Of a DNA stretch of 64,000 bases, positions 43,771 to 52,267 are shown piece after piece (within the stretch, counting starts at the first letter, position 1; each line of letters starts with the position of its first letter). Made by a program: the position numbers and the translations under genes. This DNA is from JAWKUK01 sp041398605. GTDB taxonomy: Bacteria; Planctomycetota; UBA1135; GCA-002686595. The notes below the pieces were generated by a model. That model saw nothing but the letters and a program-made list of their open reading frames with translations, had not been told where the DNA came from and searched no databases. The stretch spans positions 97,448 to 161,447 of the forward strand of contig JAWKUK010000021.1 of the NCBI GenBank assembly GCA_041398605.1. The letters are read 5' to 3'.

Positions 43771-45243
43771 ATGAGTAGCACCACCACCAAACAGTCGGGC
43801 GCGCGCCCGGTCGTGACCGACTTCAAGGTCAAGGACATGCAGCTGGCCGACTTCGGCCGCAAAGAGATCCGCCTCGCCGAGGTCGAGATGCCGGGCCTGA
43901 TGGCTTTGCGTCGCGAATACGCGGGCAAGAACCCGTTGGCGGGCGCCCGCATCACGGGCTCGCTGCACATGACCGTGCAGACCGCGGTGTTGATCGAGAC
44001 GCTCGTCGACCTCGGCGCCGACGTGCGCTGGGCCTCGTGCAACATCTTCTCGACCCAGGACCACGCGGCCGCCGCGGTCGTCGTCGGCCCGCACGGCACG
44101 GTCGACAAGCCCACCGGGGTCCCGTGCTTCGCCTGGAAGGGCGAGACGCTCGAGGAATACTGGTGGTGCACCGAGGAGGCGCTGACGTGGCCGGACGGCG
44201 GCCCGAACATGATCCTCGACGACGGCGGTGACGCGACGATGCTCGTGCACAAGGGCCGCGAGTTCGAGGCCAAGGGCGCGGTCCCGGCGACGCCCGCGGG
44301 CTCCTCCCACGAGTGGAAGGTCTTCCTGGACCTCTGCCGCGCGAGCCTCGCGAAGTCGAAGACGAAGTGGACGACCATGGCGGCCGGCATCCAGGGCGTC
44401 TCCGAGGAGACGACCACCGGTGTGCACCGCCTGTACCAGATGGTCGAGCGCGGCGAGCTCCTGTTCCCCGCGATGAACGTCAACGACTCGGTGACGAAGT
44501 CGAAGTTCGACAACCTGTACGGCTGCCGTCACTCGCTGACGGACGGGATCATGCGTGCGACGGACGTCATGTTGTCCGGCAAGGTCGCGGTCGTGTGTGG
44601 TTACGGCGACGTCGGCAAGGGCTGCGCGCAGTCGCTGCGCGGCCAGGGCGCGCGCGTCATCATCACGGAGATCGACCCGATCTGCGCGTTGCAGGCGGCG
44701 ATGGAGGGCTATCAGGTCGCGACCGTCGAGGACGTCGTCGAGACCGCTGACCTCTTCATTACGGCGACGGGGAACATGGGCGTGATCACGCTCGACCACC
44801 TGAAGCGGATGAAGAACAACGCCATCGTCGGCAACATCGGCCACTTCGACAACGAGATCGCGACCGAGGAGCTGATGTCCATGTCGGGCATCAAGCGCGA
44901 CACGATCAAGCCGCAGGTCGATCGCTTCGAGTTCCCGGACGGGCACGGCGTCATTCTGCTCGCAGAGGGTCGCCTCTTGAACCTCGGCTGCGCGACGGGG
45001 CACCCGAGCTTCGTGATGAGCTGCTCGTTCACGAACCAGGTCATGGCGCAGATCGAGCTGTTCCAGAACCACGGCCTGTACGAGCGCAAGGTCTACACGC
45101 TGCCGAAGCACCTCGACGAGCGCGTCGCGCGCCTCCACGTCGACCAGCTCGGCGTCAAGCTGACGGAGCTCTCGACGGAGCAAGCCGAGTACCTCGGCGT
45201 GCCGAAGGACGGGCCCTACAAGCCCACCCACTATCGCTATTGA
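43771..45243 (+). CDS. ahcY: Adenosylhomocysteinase
   Basis: A 490-residue NAD-dependent enzyme that splits S-adenosylhomocysteine into adenosine and homocysteine, keeping methylation running. The hallmarks are G-S-L-H-M-T-V-Q-T-A-V-L, C-N-I-F-S-T-Q-D-H-A-A-A, the substrate block around Y-W-W-C-T-E, and V-N-D-S-V-T-K-S-K-F-D-N with the catalytic Lys. The NAD loop is V-V-C-G-Y-G-D-V-G-K-G-C-A, and the C-terminus is Y-K-P-T-H-Y-R-Y. Length suits the longer bacterial class with the ~40-residue insert. It is probably co-transcribed with the SahR-like regulator. Confidence 0.98.
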   Translation: MSSTTTKQSGARPVVTDFKVKDMQLADFGRKEIRLAEVEMPGLMALRREYAGKNPLAGARITGSLHMTVQTAVLIETLVDLGADVRWASCNIFSTQDHAAAAVVVGPHGTVDKPTGVPCFAWKGETLEEYWWCTEEALTWPDGGPNMILDDGGDATMLVHKGREFEAKGAVPATPAGSSHEWKVFLDLCRASLAKSKTKWTTMAAGIQGVSEETTTGVHRLYQMVERGELLFPAMNVNDSVTKSKFDNLYGCRHSLTDGIMRATDVMLSGKVAVVCGYGDVGKGCAQSLRGQGARVIITEIDPICALQAAMEGYQVATVEDVVETADLFITATGNMGVITLDHLKRMKNNAIVGNIGHFDNEIATEELMSMSGIKRDTIKPQVDRFEFPDGHGVILLAEGRLLNLGCATGHPSFVMSCSFTNQVMAQIELFQNHGLYERKVYTLPKHLDERVARLHVDQLGVKLTELSTEQAEYLGVPKDGPYKPTHYRY

Positions 45244-45306
45244 TCGCATCGAGCGGCCCGGCGGATCATGCCGGGTCGCATAGTCGCCTGTGACGCCGCT
45301 TGCATG

Positions 45307-45345
45307 ACGCCGCGCCGGTCGCTCTAACGAGCACCGGCGCGGCGT
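45307..45345 (+). terminator. Strong hairpin after ahcY
   Basis: ACGCCGCGCCGGT and ACCGGCGCGGCGT form a perfect 13-bp stem. The loop contains a further GCTC-TAAC-GAGC stem. No T run follows, so its terminator role rests on stability and position between ahcY and the phosphofructokinase gene. Confidence 0.55.
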
Positions 45346-45406
45346 CCTATCCAAGCGCCCCTTCACTCGGGATCGGCATGCCTAACGGCGCTCGGCCTTC
45401 CGTACC

Positions 45407-46540
45407 ATGCCAGTCATGACGAAGAAGACTCGCAAACCGGCCCGCATCGGCGTCTTGACGGGCGGGGGCGATTGCCCTGGCCTCAACGCGGTCATTCGCG
45501 CGGTCACGAAGGACGCGCGTTACCACCGCATCGAGGTGATCGGCATCGAGGACGGGTTCCTCGGCTTGATCGAGAACCGTGTCCGGCAGCTCGACTACCG
45601 CAAGGTCTCGGGCATCCTGCAGACGGGCGGGACGATCCTCGGGAGCTCGAACAAGGCGAACCCCGCGCGGTTTGCGACGGGCAAGGACGCTGCCGGCGCG
45701 CCGATCTTCGAGGACGTCACGAACCGGTGTTTCGCGACGATCGAGGAGCACAAGATTGAGGCTCTGGTGGTCATCGGCGGCGACGGAACGATGACGTGCG
45801 CGGAGCCCTTTGCCAAGGCTGGCATCCCTGTGATCGGGGTACCCAAGACGATCGACAATGACATCGTTGGGACCGAGCTCACGTTCGGCTTTCAGAGCGC
45901 CGTGGACGTGGCAACGAGCGCGCTCGACCGGGTCCATACGACCGCTGAGAGCCATTCCCGTGTGATGGTGGTCGAGGTCATGGGGCGCAACGCGGGGTGG
46001 ATCGCGCTCCATGCGGGGGTCGCATCGGGCTCGGACGTGATCTTGATCCCGGAGATCCCATTCACCTTGGACGCGATCGCGGAGCATGTCCTTTGGCGGC
46101 GTTCGAAGGGCCGGCGCGCCACGATCGTGTGCTGTGCGGAGGGTGCGGCGCCGCTCGGCGGCGAGCAAGTCGTGCGTGAGGTGGACCCGACCTCACCTGA
46201 CCCGATCCGACTCGGCGGCATCGGCGCGTGGGTGGCGCGTGGAGTCGAGCAGCGCGTCGACGTCGACGCTCGGCACGTCGTGCTCGGCCATGTCCAGCGC
46301 GGCGGCGCGCCGGTCCCAGCGGACCGCGTGTTGGCGACATTGCTCGGTGATCGAGCGACGGAGCTGCTCTTGCGGGGCAAGGGCAACCGCATGGTGGCGT
46401 TCCAGCGCGGTCGGATCACCGACATCCCGATCGACGAGCCGGCGGGCCGCCAGCGCACGGTCCCGATGGACGAGCCGTTGCTCGAGGCCGCCCGCTCCGT
46501 GTTCACCGTCTTCGGCGATGGGAGCGCGCGCCGCGAGTGA
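45407..46540 (+). CDS. 6-phosphofructokinase family (phosphoryl donor unclear)
   Basis: A 377-residue enzyme that phosphorylates fructose 6-phosphate. It has I-G-V-L-T-G-G-G-D-C-P-G-L-N at the start, the donor-site motif V-I-G-G-D-G-T-M near residue 125, P-K-T-I-D-N-D near 149, the M-G-R-N-A-G-W block, and G-H-V-Q-R-G-G-A-P-V-P-A-D-R. Gly after G-G-D resembles ATP enzymes, whereas Lys in P-K-T-I-D-N-D resembles pyrophosphate enzymes. This mix is found in the group III branch, so the donor cannot be told. The start is the ATG at 45407, with another three codons in. gluQ overlaps its stop codon (GTGA). Confidence 0.9.
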   Translation: MPVMTKKTRKPARIGVLTGGGDCPGLNAVIRAVTKDARYHRIEVIGIEDGFLGLIENRVRQLDYRKVSGILQTGGTILGSSNKANPARFATGKDAAGAPIFEDVTNRCFATIEEHKIEALVVIGGDGTMTCAEPFAKAGIPVIGVPKTIDNDIVGTELTFGFQSAVDVATSALDRVHTTAESHSRVMVVEVMGRNAGWIALHAGVASGSDVILIPEIPFTLDAIAEHVLWRRSKGRRATIVCCAEGAAPLGGEQVVREVDPTSPDPIRLGGIGAWVARGVEQRVDVDARHVVLGHVQRGGAPVPADRVLATLLGDRATELLLRGKGNRMVAFQRGRITDIPIDEPAGRQRTVPMDEPLLEAARSVFTVFGDGSARRE

Positions 46541-47528
46541 GCGCAGCGCCGGACCCTCAGCCGTCGCGTGCACGCGGCGCCCCGCGACCGGTCGTCGGGC
46601 GTTTGGCGCCGAGCCCGACGGGCCACTTGCACTTGGGCCATGCGCGCTCGTTCCTCATGGCGTGGTGGAGCGCGCGTTCGAGGGGCGGCGCGTTGGTCTT
46701 GAGGTTGGAGGACCTGACGTCGAGCGCGTGCGTCCGGGCATGGTCGAGGCGACGATCGCGGATCTCCTCTGGCTGGGCGTCGATTGGGACGGGGCGCCGG
46801 TCTTGCAGTCGACGCTCGCGGAGGGCCACGCGCGGGCCTTGCAGCGCCTCATCGCTGCGGACCTCGTGTATCCGTGTGTGTGTACGCGGCGCGAGCTGGC
46901 GGAGGCCTCGAGCGCGCCCAACCGCGGCGCAGCATCCGAGGCGTACCCGGGCACGTGCCGCGGCCGTTTCAGTTCGCGGGAGGAGGCCTTAGAGCGCACG
47001 GGCCGGGACGCGGCGCTACGCTTCCGAACGCCACCGGGCCGGGTCCAGTTCGAGGACCGTCTGCATGGTGTTCAATCGATCGATGTCGCGTCCGAGGTCG
47101 GCGACTTCCCGGTGACGCGTCGAGACGGCGCGCTTGCGTACCAGTTGGCGGTCGTGGTGGACGATGCGGCGCAGGCGGTCACGGACGTGGTGCGAGGAGA
47201 CGACTTGTTGACGAGTACGGCGCGCCAGGTCCTTCTCCAGCGCGCGCTGGCAGTGCCGTCTCCATCGTGGCTGCACGTCCCGTTGGTCGAGGACCACACG
47301 GGTCGTCGCCTCGCGAAGCGCGACGACGACCTGTCGCTGGCGACCCTCCGAGCGTCGGGCGTCAGCCCGGCCTCGATCGCGACGTGGGCGGCCCGGACGG
47401 CGGGCCTGACCGCTGCGGGCCCCGAGTCCTCCGCAGAGCCAGCCGCAGCGTGGCTGGAGCGCTATCAGGAGCGCACCCTGACCCGATCTCCAACACGCCT
47501 GAACCCACCCCCCGCCCCCCCATTGTGA
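46537..47528 (+). pseudogene. gluQ: Glutamyl-Q tRNA(Asp) synthetase, frameshifted
   Basis: A truncated GluRS relative that would glutamylate queuosine in tRNA-Asp. The first frame (GTG at 46537) has V-G-R-L-A-P-S-P-T-G-H-L-H-L-G-H-A and L-V-L-R-L-E-D-L, then breaks. The homology continues one frame over from D-V-E-R-V-R-P-G-M-V-E-A, through L-L-W-L-G-V-D-W-D-G, the zinc ligands C-V-C and Y-P-G-T-C, to L-A-K-R-D-D-D-L-S-L. One base is missing at about 46711-46719 (GACCTGACGTC where an extra base restores the frame). All other motifs are intact, which points to a very recent mutation or a sequencing or assembly error. It overlaps the phosphofructokinase stop by 4 nt. Confidence 0.85.
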
Positions 47529-47617
47529 CCAAGAAGCCCCCCACCTAGCCCCCCCACCCAACTTTCGCCGCTCAAGGTTGACACCCCGGCAGGAGCGGCT
47601 ATCCTTCCGCCCATCGT

Positions 47618-47693
47618 TCCCCGATAGCTCAGTTGGTAGAGCATGCGACTGTTAATCGCAGTGTCCCTGGTTCGAGCCCAGGTCGGGGAGCCA
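47618..47693 (+). tRNA. tRNA-Asn (anticodon GTT)
   Basis: Class I tRNA of 76 nt. The acceptor TCCCCGA pairs with TCGGGGA, the discriminator is G, and CCA is encoded at 47691-47693. The anticodon stem TGCGA/TCGCA holds the loop CTGTTAA, giving GTT. It marks the edge of the accessory region: a recombinase remnant follows within 300 bp. Confidence 0.96.
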
Positions 47694-47959
47694 CCTTCTC
47701 GTTGCCGCGACGACTCGCGCCGGAGGGTTGACGCTGCGGGCCGGAATGGCCGCCTTGGCGCGGACGCAAGGTGCTGCGGAAGCGCCGGTTATGGCGATGC
47801 GGCCTCCGCGCCTCGATCTCGGCAACGCTGCCGCCGGCCCGACCCTGGGCCCCCACCGCCCCCCGGTGCCCCCGCCTGCCCCGCCAGCTCTCAGGTTTCT
47901 CTGGAGGGCGCCGATGGGCGGTTGACACCTCCGCGCGGGCCACGGCGGCGACGGCGACA

Positions 47960-48222
47960 AGGGCGCTCGCTGGCGCATCCGCGCCCTTGCAGGCACGGCT
48001 CGCCAGGCGCGTGAAGCAGCGCGCGGCGCAGGCGGGCGTCACGGTGCGGCCCATGCACGCGAACCGGTGGCAATTCGTACCCGAAGCGCGACGCGCGGGC
48101 CTCGACCCGGTCGTCGTTGCGCGGCTCGTGGGGCACGCGGACGCGCGCACGACGATGGCTCACGACCGGCGCGGCGCCGAGTGGGATGCAGCGCGCACTC
48201 GACAGCTCGGCCGCGGTCGATT
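47960..48222 (+). pseudogene. Decayed tyrosine recombinase (integrase) C-terminal fragment
   Basis: The translation keeps the end of a phage-type integrase. M-H-A-N-R-W-Q-F matches the box II H-x-x-R helix, then A-R-R-A-G-L-D-P-V-V-V-A-R-L-V-G-H-A-D-A-R-T-T-M and H-D-R-R-G-A-E follow. The nucleophile Tyr of the usual Y-D-R-R-G is His (codon 48161-48163). There is no catalytic N-terminal half and no clear start, so the gene is dead. It lies just after tRNA-Asn, a common integration site, and probably marks an old insertion. The rest of 47694-48503 has no gene I can support. Confidence 0.65.
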
Positions 48223-48503
48223 TCGCACGGAGCCCGCGGGGCGAGCGAGCGCCTGTATGAAGAGCGACGCCCCGGCGGTCTGCGGGCGGAACGGACTCTC
48301 GCCCACCAGCGGTCGATTGCCGCTCCGAGTTCGCTCCGCTCCCGGCTCCGTGCCGTCGACCACGGGCGAGCTCTCACCACTGGCCCAACGGACGAATTCT
48401 AGGGAGGGGCACGGGTGCTTTTGCCGCGCCTCTCACTTCGGGCACTCGTCCCGTGCCCGACTGACACCTATATCCGTGGCCCTGTCGTATCCTTGCGGGT
48501 GCC

Positions 48504-49985
48504 ATGCGTTATTTCAGCCTTGTGCTTGCCACCCTTGCTCTTACGTCCACGGCGACCGCACAACTCTGCCGCGAACACGTGGACCCAATCTTTCCGCCGA
48601 CGGCACCACCGCGCTTTGGTGCGTCAGTCGGTCTCAGCGACATAGCGGCCGTCATAGGCAGCCCTGAGGACAACTTCCTTGGTGACTCATCTGGTTCGGC
48701 GAGCTTCTACGCGCGAACACTGACGTCCGGCGCGCTCACGCTCATCGACACCGTAACAGCAAGTGATGGTAGGGTCGGTGACCGGTTCGGGTCTAGCGTG
48801 GCCGTCGACGGAGATATCGCCGTGATCGGGGCGCCTACCCAGGATGCCGCAGGACAATGGCTCTCGGGTGCTGCCTACGTGTTTCGAAACATCAACGGGG
48901 TTTGGTCCGAGGAAGCCAAGTTGACCGCGGCCCCCGCGATACCCCAGCAGATGTTCGGCAGATCGGTCGCGATCAGCGGCAACCGCATTGCCGTGGGCGC
49001 TACGAGCGGTACCTATGTGTTCGACTTCAACGGGTCGCACTGGGCTCAACAGGCCACCTTGCCTGGGAACGGGTACTCGGTTGATGTCGAAGACAACTTC
49101 GTCGTCAGTTCGGGCAACGGCGGCATCTTCCGCTTCGATCCAGCGCTCAACATCTGGATCCAGGAGCGGGCGATCTCGTCAGTCACTGCCGCAATTGACG
49201 GGAACGTAGCGGCCTTCGTAGGTTGGCAGGCGGAATACTACGAGCGCGACGCGGTGACTGGTTCCTGGGGTGCACTCGGATCAACCCTACTACCGGGGTT
49301 TGGCGGCGGTTCCAGAGCCTCGCTGAGTGGTGGACGTCTTGCACTCGCCGATAACTTTGGCGACGTTCTAGTCGTCTCCGGGTACCCAGGTGCCAACTCA
49401 AGCCTGTATTGGATCCAGCCGGCGAGACCAATCAATGGCCCATCTTCTGGAGGTCACGTCGATGTTATCGTCCTCGGGGACGCTGCTCTTGGGGGATTGC
49501 CTAACTGGGACTCGATCGGCCGTGCTTACCTATACGACCTCACGTGCATTGAGTCAATCATCAGCACGACCCCATGCACCCAGACCGTCTCGAACTCGAC
49601 CGGCACAATTGGGCTCCTCGATGTTGTCGGATCGTTGGTCCTCGTGAACAACGATGCGACGCTCATCGCGCACAACTTGCCACCGAACTCCTTCGGCTTC
49701 TTCATCGCCAGCCGCGCATCCGGGGTAACGGTTGCTCCTGGTTCGGCGGTGGGCAACCTCTGCCTCACGGGCAACATCGGGCGCTACGTCGCGCCCGGCC
49801 AGATAATGAGCTCCGGCGCGTTCGGGAGGATCGAACTCGCACTCGACCTAAGTTCTATGCCGACGCCGTCCGGCTCGATCGCGGCAAACGCAGGGGAGAC
49901 GTGGTTCTTCCAAGCCTGGCACCGCGACGCCATCCCGATGGTCGTATCCAACTTCACAAACTCAGCGTCCGTGACTTGGCAGTAG
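48504..49985 (+). CDS. Secreted FG-GAP repeat protein with planctomycete C-terminal domain
   Basis: A 493-residue protein. The signal peptide R-Y-F-S-L-V-L-A-T-L-A-L-T-S-T-A-T-A is cut before Q-L-C. Residues ~35-190 hold three FG-GAP-like repeats (R-F-G-A-S-V-G-L-S, D-R-F-G-S-S-V-A-V-D-G-D-I-A-V-I-G-A-P, M-F-G-R-S-V-A-I-S-G-N-R-I-A-V-G-A), and a second beta-propeller-like half follows. The last ~135 residues are the shared C-terminal domain (S-N-S-T-G, N-S-F-G-F-F-I, C-L-T-G-N-I-G-R-Y-V, G-E-T-W-F-F-Q-A-W-H-R-D, S-N-F-T). Codon use is visibly less GC-biased than in the housekeeping genes, fitting recent acquisition or relaxed selection. A role in adhesion or binding is likely from the repeats; the ligand is unknown. 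Confidence 0.85.
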   Translation: MRYFSLVLATLALTSTATAQLCREHVDPIFPPTAPPRFGASVGLSDIAAVIGSPEDNFLGDSSGSASFYARTLTSGALTLIDTVTASDGRVGDRFGSSVAVDGDIAVIGAPTQDAAGQWLSGAAYVFRNINGVWSEEAKLTAAPAIPQQMFGRSVAISGNRIAVGATSGTYVFDFNGSHWAQQATLPGNGYSVDVEDNFVVSSGNGGIFRFDPALNIWIQERAISSVTAAIDGNVAAFVGWQAEYYERDAVTGSWGALGSTLLPGFGGGSRASLSGGRLALADNFGDVLVVSGYPGANSSLYWIQPARPINGPSSGGHVDVIVLGDAALGGLPNWDSIGRAYLYDLTCIESIISTTPCTQTVSNSTGTIGLLDVVGSLVLVNNDATLIAHNLPPNSFGFFIASRASGVTVAPGSAVGNLCLTGNIGRYVAPGQIMSSGAFGRIELALDLSSMPTPSGSIAANAGETWFFQAWHRDAIPMVVSNFTNSASVTWQ

Positions 49986-50286
49986 TCGCGCGCGGCACCT
50001 GTTGAAGCGGGATCACAAGCGCTTCACTCGCAACGGACGCGCATTACTCGCATGCTCGCCGCGGCCATCGTCGAATTCGGCGGTCGATCGCAAGTTCGTC
50101 CTCGGTGGTGATCCAAGGTATCCCCCCCGCCTCAACGCGCTGCGGCTCGAGCGAAAGCGGTGACACAGGGTCACCGGTTGCAGCGCGCCAAGGACGGACG
50201 GCGACGCACGGGGCGCAGGGCGGCATAGGCCATTCGTTGACCTCGAACTCGTTGGCCCATTGCGGTGCCCCGCGAGCGTCGTTCTT
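49986..50286. other. Gap between convergent secreted-protein genes
   Basis: About 300 bp between the 3' ends of the FG-GAP and HAF genes. Short frames of 60 codons exist on both strands but lack start signals and protein character. I see no hairpin with a T run and no repeat. Confidence 0.5.
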
Positions 50287-51711
50287 CTACTGAAATGTCA
50301 CGCTTACTGCATCGGTGAAGTTCGACGTGAGCGTCGGGTTCGCGTCGCGGTGCCACGCCTGGAAGTACCAAGTCTCTCCCGGCATTGCTGCCACAAGCCC
50401 CGTGGGTGTCGGTAGCGCGCCAAGGTCCACGTTGAGCGCGAATGTGCCCACGTTGCCCGAGTTCATCACCTGACCCGGCGCGACGAACCGGCCAATGCTG
50501 CCCGCGAGGCAGATGTTGCCCTGGTTGTTCGGGATGCCGCTGGAGAAGCCCTGCGTGCGGCTGGCGAGAAAGAACCCGAACGATCCCTGCGGCAGGAGCG
50601 TCGCCGTGAGGTCGAGTGAGCCGAAGAAGAGCAGCGGGTTGCCGCGCGCGAGCACTATGCCGCCGCAGCCCGTGCTGTTCGAGACCGTCGGGCGGCAGTA
50701 CGTCGTGCCCATGATGCTGGACTGGGATCGGAAGGCGCGGGGGCGCGGAGAAGCCGCGTTCGTCGCGCCCACCACGACCGTTCCGTCCGCACTTACGCCG
50801 TACGCAGCATCATAGGGACCTCCGAGGGCTGTGACCGCCTGCATGCCGGTCGGGCCGGTCCAGCGAAAGGCCGTAGTCGGGGTGCCCGATGACTGAGCGT
50901 ACGTCTCTCCGACCACAACCAGACCGTCGGCGCTCACGCCATACGCGTACGAGAGCTGACCGCCCAAGGTCCCTAGGCTCTGCATGCCAGTCGCGGCTGT
51001 CCACCGGAACGCCATTGACGATACCCCGACAACAACCGTGCCGTCCGCGCTTACTCCAAACGCAAGTGAGCTGTTGCCGCTGAGGGTCCCGAGGTCCTGC
51101 ATACCGCCCGCCGCGGTCCAGCGGAAAGCGTGGTTGTTGTTACTCAATTGACCGACGACGACCGTACTGTCCGCACTCACTGCGTACGCAGTCGCGCCGT
51201 TGCCACCCGGCGTGCCGAGGTCCTGCATACCGCCCGCCGCGGTCCAGCGAAAGGCACGGATCTGACCTGCCGCGTTCGTTGATGAACCGACCACGACCAT
51301 GCCGTCAGCACTCACGCCATTCGCGCGCGAGTCGTTGCCGCCGAGCGTCCCGAGGTCAGCCATGCCGTTCGCCTCGGTCCACCTGAACGCGCGCTGCTCG
51401 TTACTGCTGTTGTACCGCGCTCGGCCCACGACGACGCTGCCATCGAAGCTCACCCCGGCTGCGCGTGAAGCGTTGCCGCCGAGGGTACCGAGATCTTGCA
51501 TCCCGCTCAGGGCCGTCCACCGAAAAGCACGCTCCTGCCCCGACGCGTTCGTCGAGTAGCCGATAACCACAGAGCCGTCCGCGCTGACCCCGTACGCGAC
51601 CGCGTCGAGGCCTCCGAGCGTCCCAAGATCCAGGGGTCCCGCGCACGTCTGTGCGCGCAGCGGCGTCGAGAGCAGGGCGGCTAACAGGGCGGCGAGGATG
51701 GCGGGCTTCAT
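50287..51711 (-). CDS. Secreted HAF-repeat protein with planctomycete C-terminal domain
   Basis: A 474-residue protein. The ATG at 51711 gives a signal peptide (K-P-A-I-L-A-A-L-L-A-A-L-L-S-T-P-L-R-A before Q-T-C). Seven repeats of the HAF type follow, each with D-L-G-T-L-G-G, an A-x-G-V-S-A-D-G-x-V-V-V-G core and an A-F-R-W-T end. The last ~135 residues carry the same C-terminal domain as the FG-GAP protein and the protein at 3557-4615 (V-S-N-S-T-G, G-S-F-G-F-F-L-A-S, C-L-A-G-S-I-G-R-F-V, G-E-T-W-Y-F-Q-A-W-H-R-D). The repeats likely fold as a beta-propeller. The frame is open to 51801, with alternative Met at 51729. The recombinase cassette ends 86 bp upstream. Confidence 0.87.
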   Translation of the reverse strand: MKPAILAALLAALLSTPLRAQTCAGPLDLGTLGGLDAVAYGVSADGSVVIGYSTNASGQERAFRWTALSGMQDLGTLGGNASRAAGVSFDGSVVVGRARYNSSNEQRAFRWTEANGMADLGTLGGNDSRANGVSADGMVVVGSSTNAAGQIRAFRWTAAGGMQDLGTPGGNGATAYAVSADSTVVVGQLSNNNHAFRWTAAGGMQDLGTLSGNSSLAFGVSADGTVVVGVSSMAFRWTAATGMQSLGTLGGQLSYAYGVSADGLVVVGETYAQSSGTPTTAFRWTGPTGMQAVTALGGPYDAAYGVSADGTVVVGATNAASPRPRAFRSQSSIMGTTYCRPTVSNSTGCGGIVLARGNPLLFFGSLDLTATLLPQGSFGFFLASRTQGFSSGIPNNQGNICLAGSIGRFVAPGQVMNSGNVGTFALNVDLGALPTPTGLVAAMPGETWYFQAWHRDANPTLTSNFTDAVSVTFQ

Positions 51712-51797
51712 GTCCTGATGCTCAACCATCCACGCCCTCCGCGCCAGCCCTCGTCGCCGGTAAACGACGTATGGGCGATGCCCGGCCCGCCCACCGG

Positions 51798-52004
51798 TCA
51801 CGCGCTGCTACCGGTCGCTCGGGTCGCCCTCGCTGTCGCCAGCCGGCTCCCCGCGTGGCGTAGGCTGTTCGCGTCGGTCGAGACGAACCACTCGATGGCC
51901 GCCGGCTCCGCCACATCCCCTACGAAGAGCCCCGTCCAGACCGACAGCCCCTCCACCACCGCTAGGAGCGCGCCGAGGGCCTCGGCGGGGTCGCTGCTCG
52001 TCAT
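51798..52004 (-). CDS. Small hypothetical protein at the end of the recombinase cassette
   Basis: A 68-residue frame starting at an ATG that overlaps the stop of the helix-turn-helix gene (ATGA). The first half is a hydrophobic helix (A-L-G-A-L-L-A-V-V-E-G-L-S-V-W-T-G-L-F-V-G). I do not recognise it. The overlap, matching strand and position argue it is real. It is the last gene of the cassette. Confidence 0.5.
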   Translation of the reverse strand: MTSSDPAEALGALLAVVEGLSVWTGLFVGDVAEPAAIEWFVSTDANSLRHAGSRLATARATRATGSSA

Positions 52005-52267
52005 GGCGCCAGGCACTCCTCTTGCTGCGTACCCGGCGCCCACCGCCGTCGCATGACCTGGCTCAAGCGGGCTCGCGAGAGGCCCAGCACCCGCGCAACC
52101 TCGGCGACGCTGCCGTACCTGCCATCCTCAACCGCGGCCTCGATCGCATAGGCGAGCGCGAGCAGCTGCGCCCTTCGCGTGACGCGCACGGGGACTGACG
52201 GCTCTAGCGGCTCAGCGACGTCTTCCTCGCGGAGTCGCACGCGAATGACCGGCCCCATCAGCGCCAC
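52001..52267 (-). CDS. Small helix-turn-helix protein
   Basis: An 88-residue protein. Residues ~52-72 (S-V-A-E-V-A-R-V-L-G-L-S-R-A-R-L-S-Q-V-M-R-R) form a clear helix-turn-helix. The N-terminal part is beta-like (V-I-R-V-R-L-R-E-E-D). Small HTH proteins next to serine recombinases can act as directionality factors or regulators, but that is only a suggestion here. Its start overlaps the end of the recombinase by 10 nt, and its stop overlaps the next small gene. Confidence 0.75.
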   Translation of the reverse strand: MALMGPVIRVRLREEDVAEPLEPSVPVRVTRRAQLLALAYAIEAAVEDGRYGSVAEVARVLGLSRARLSQVMRRRWAPGTQQEECLAP

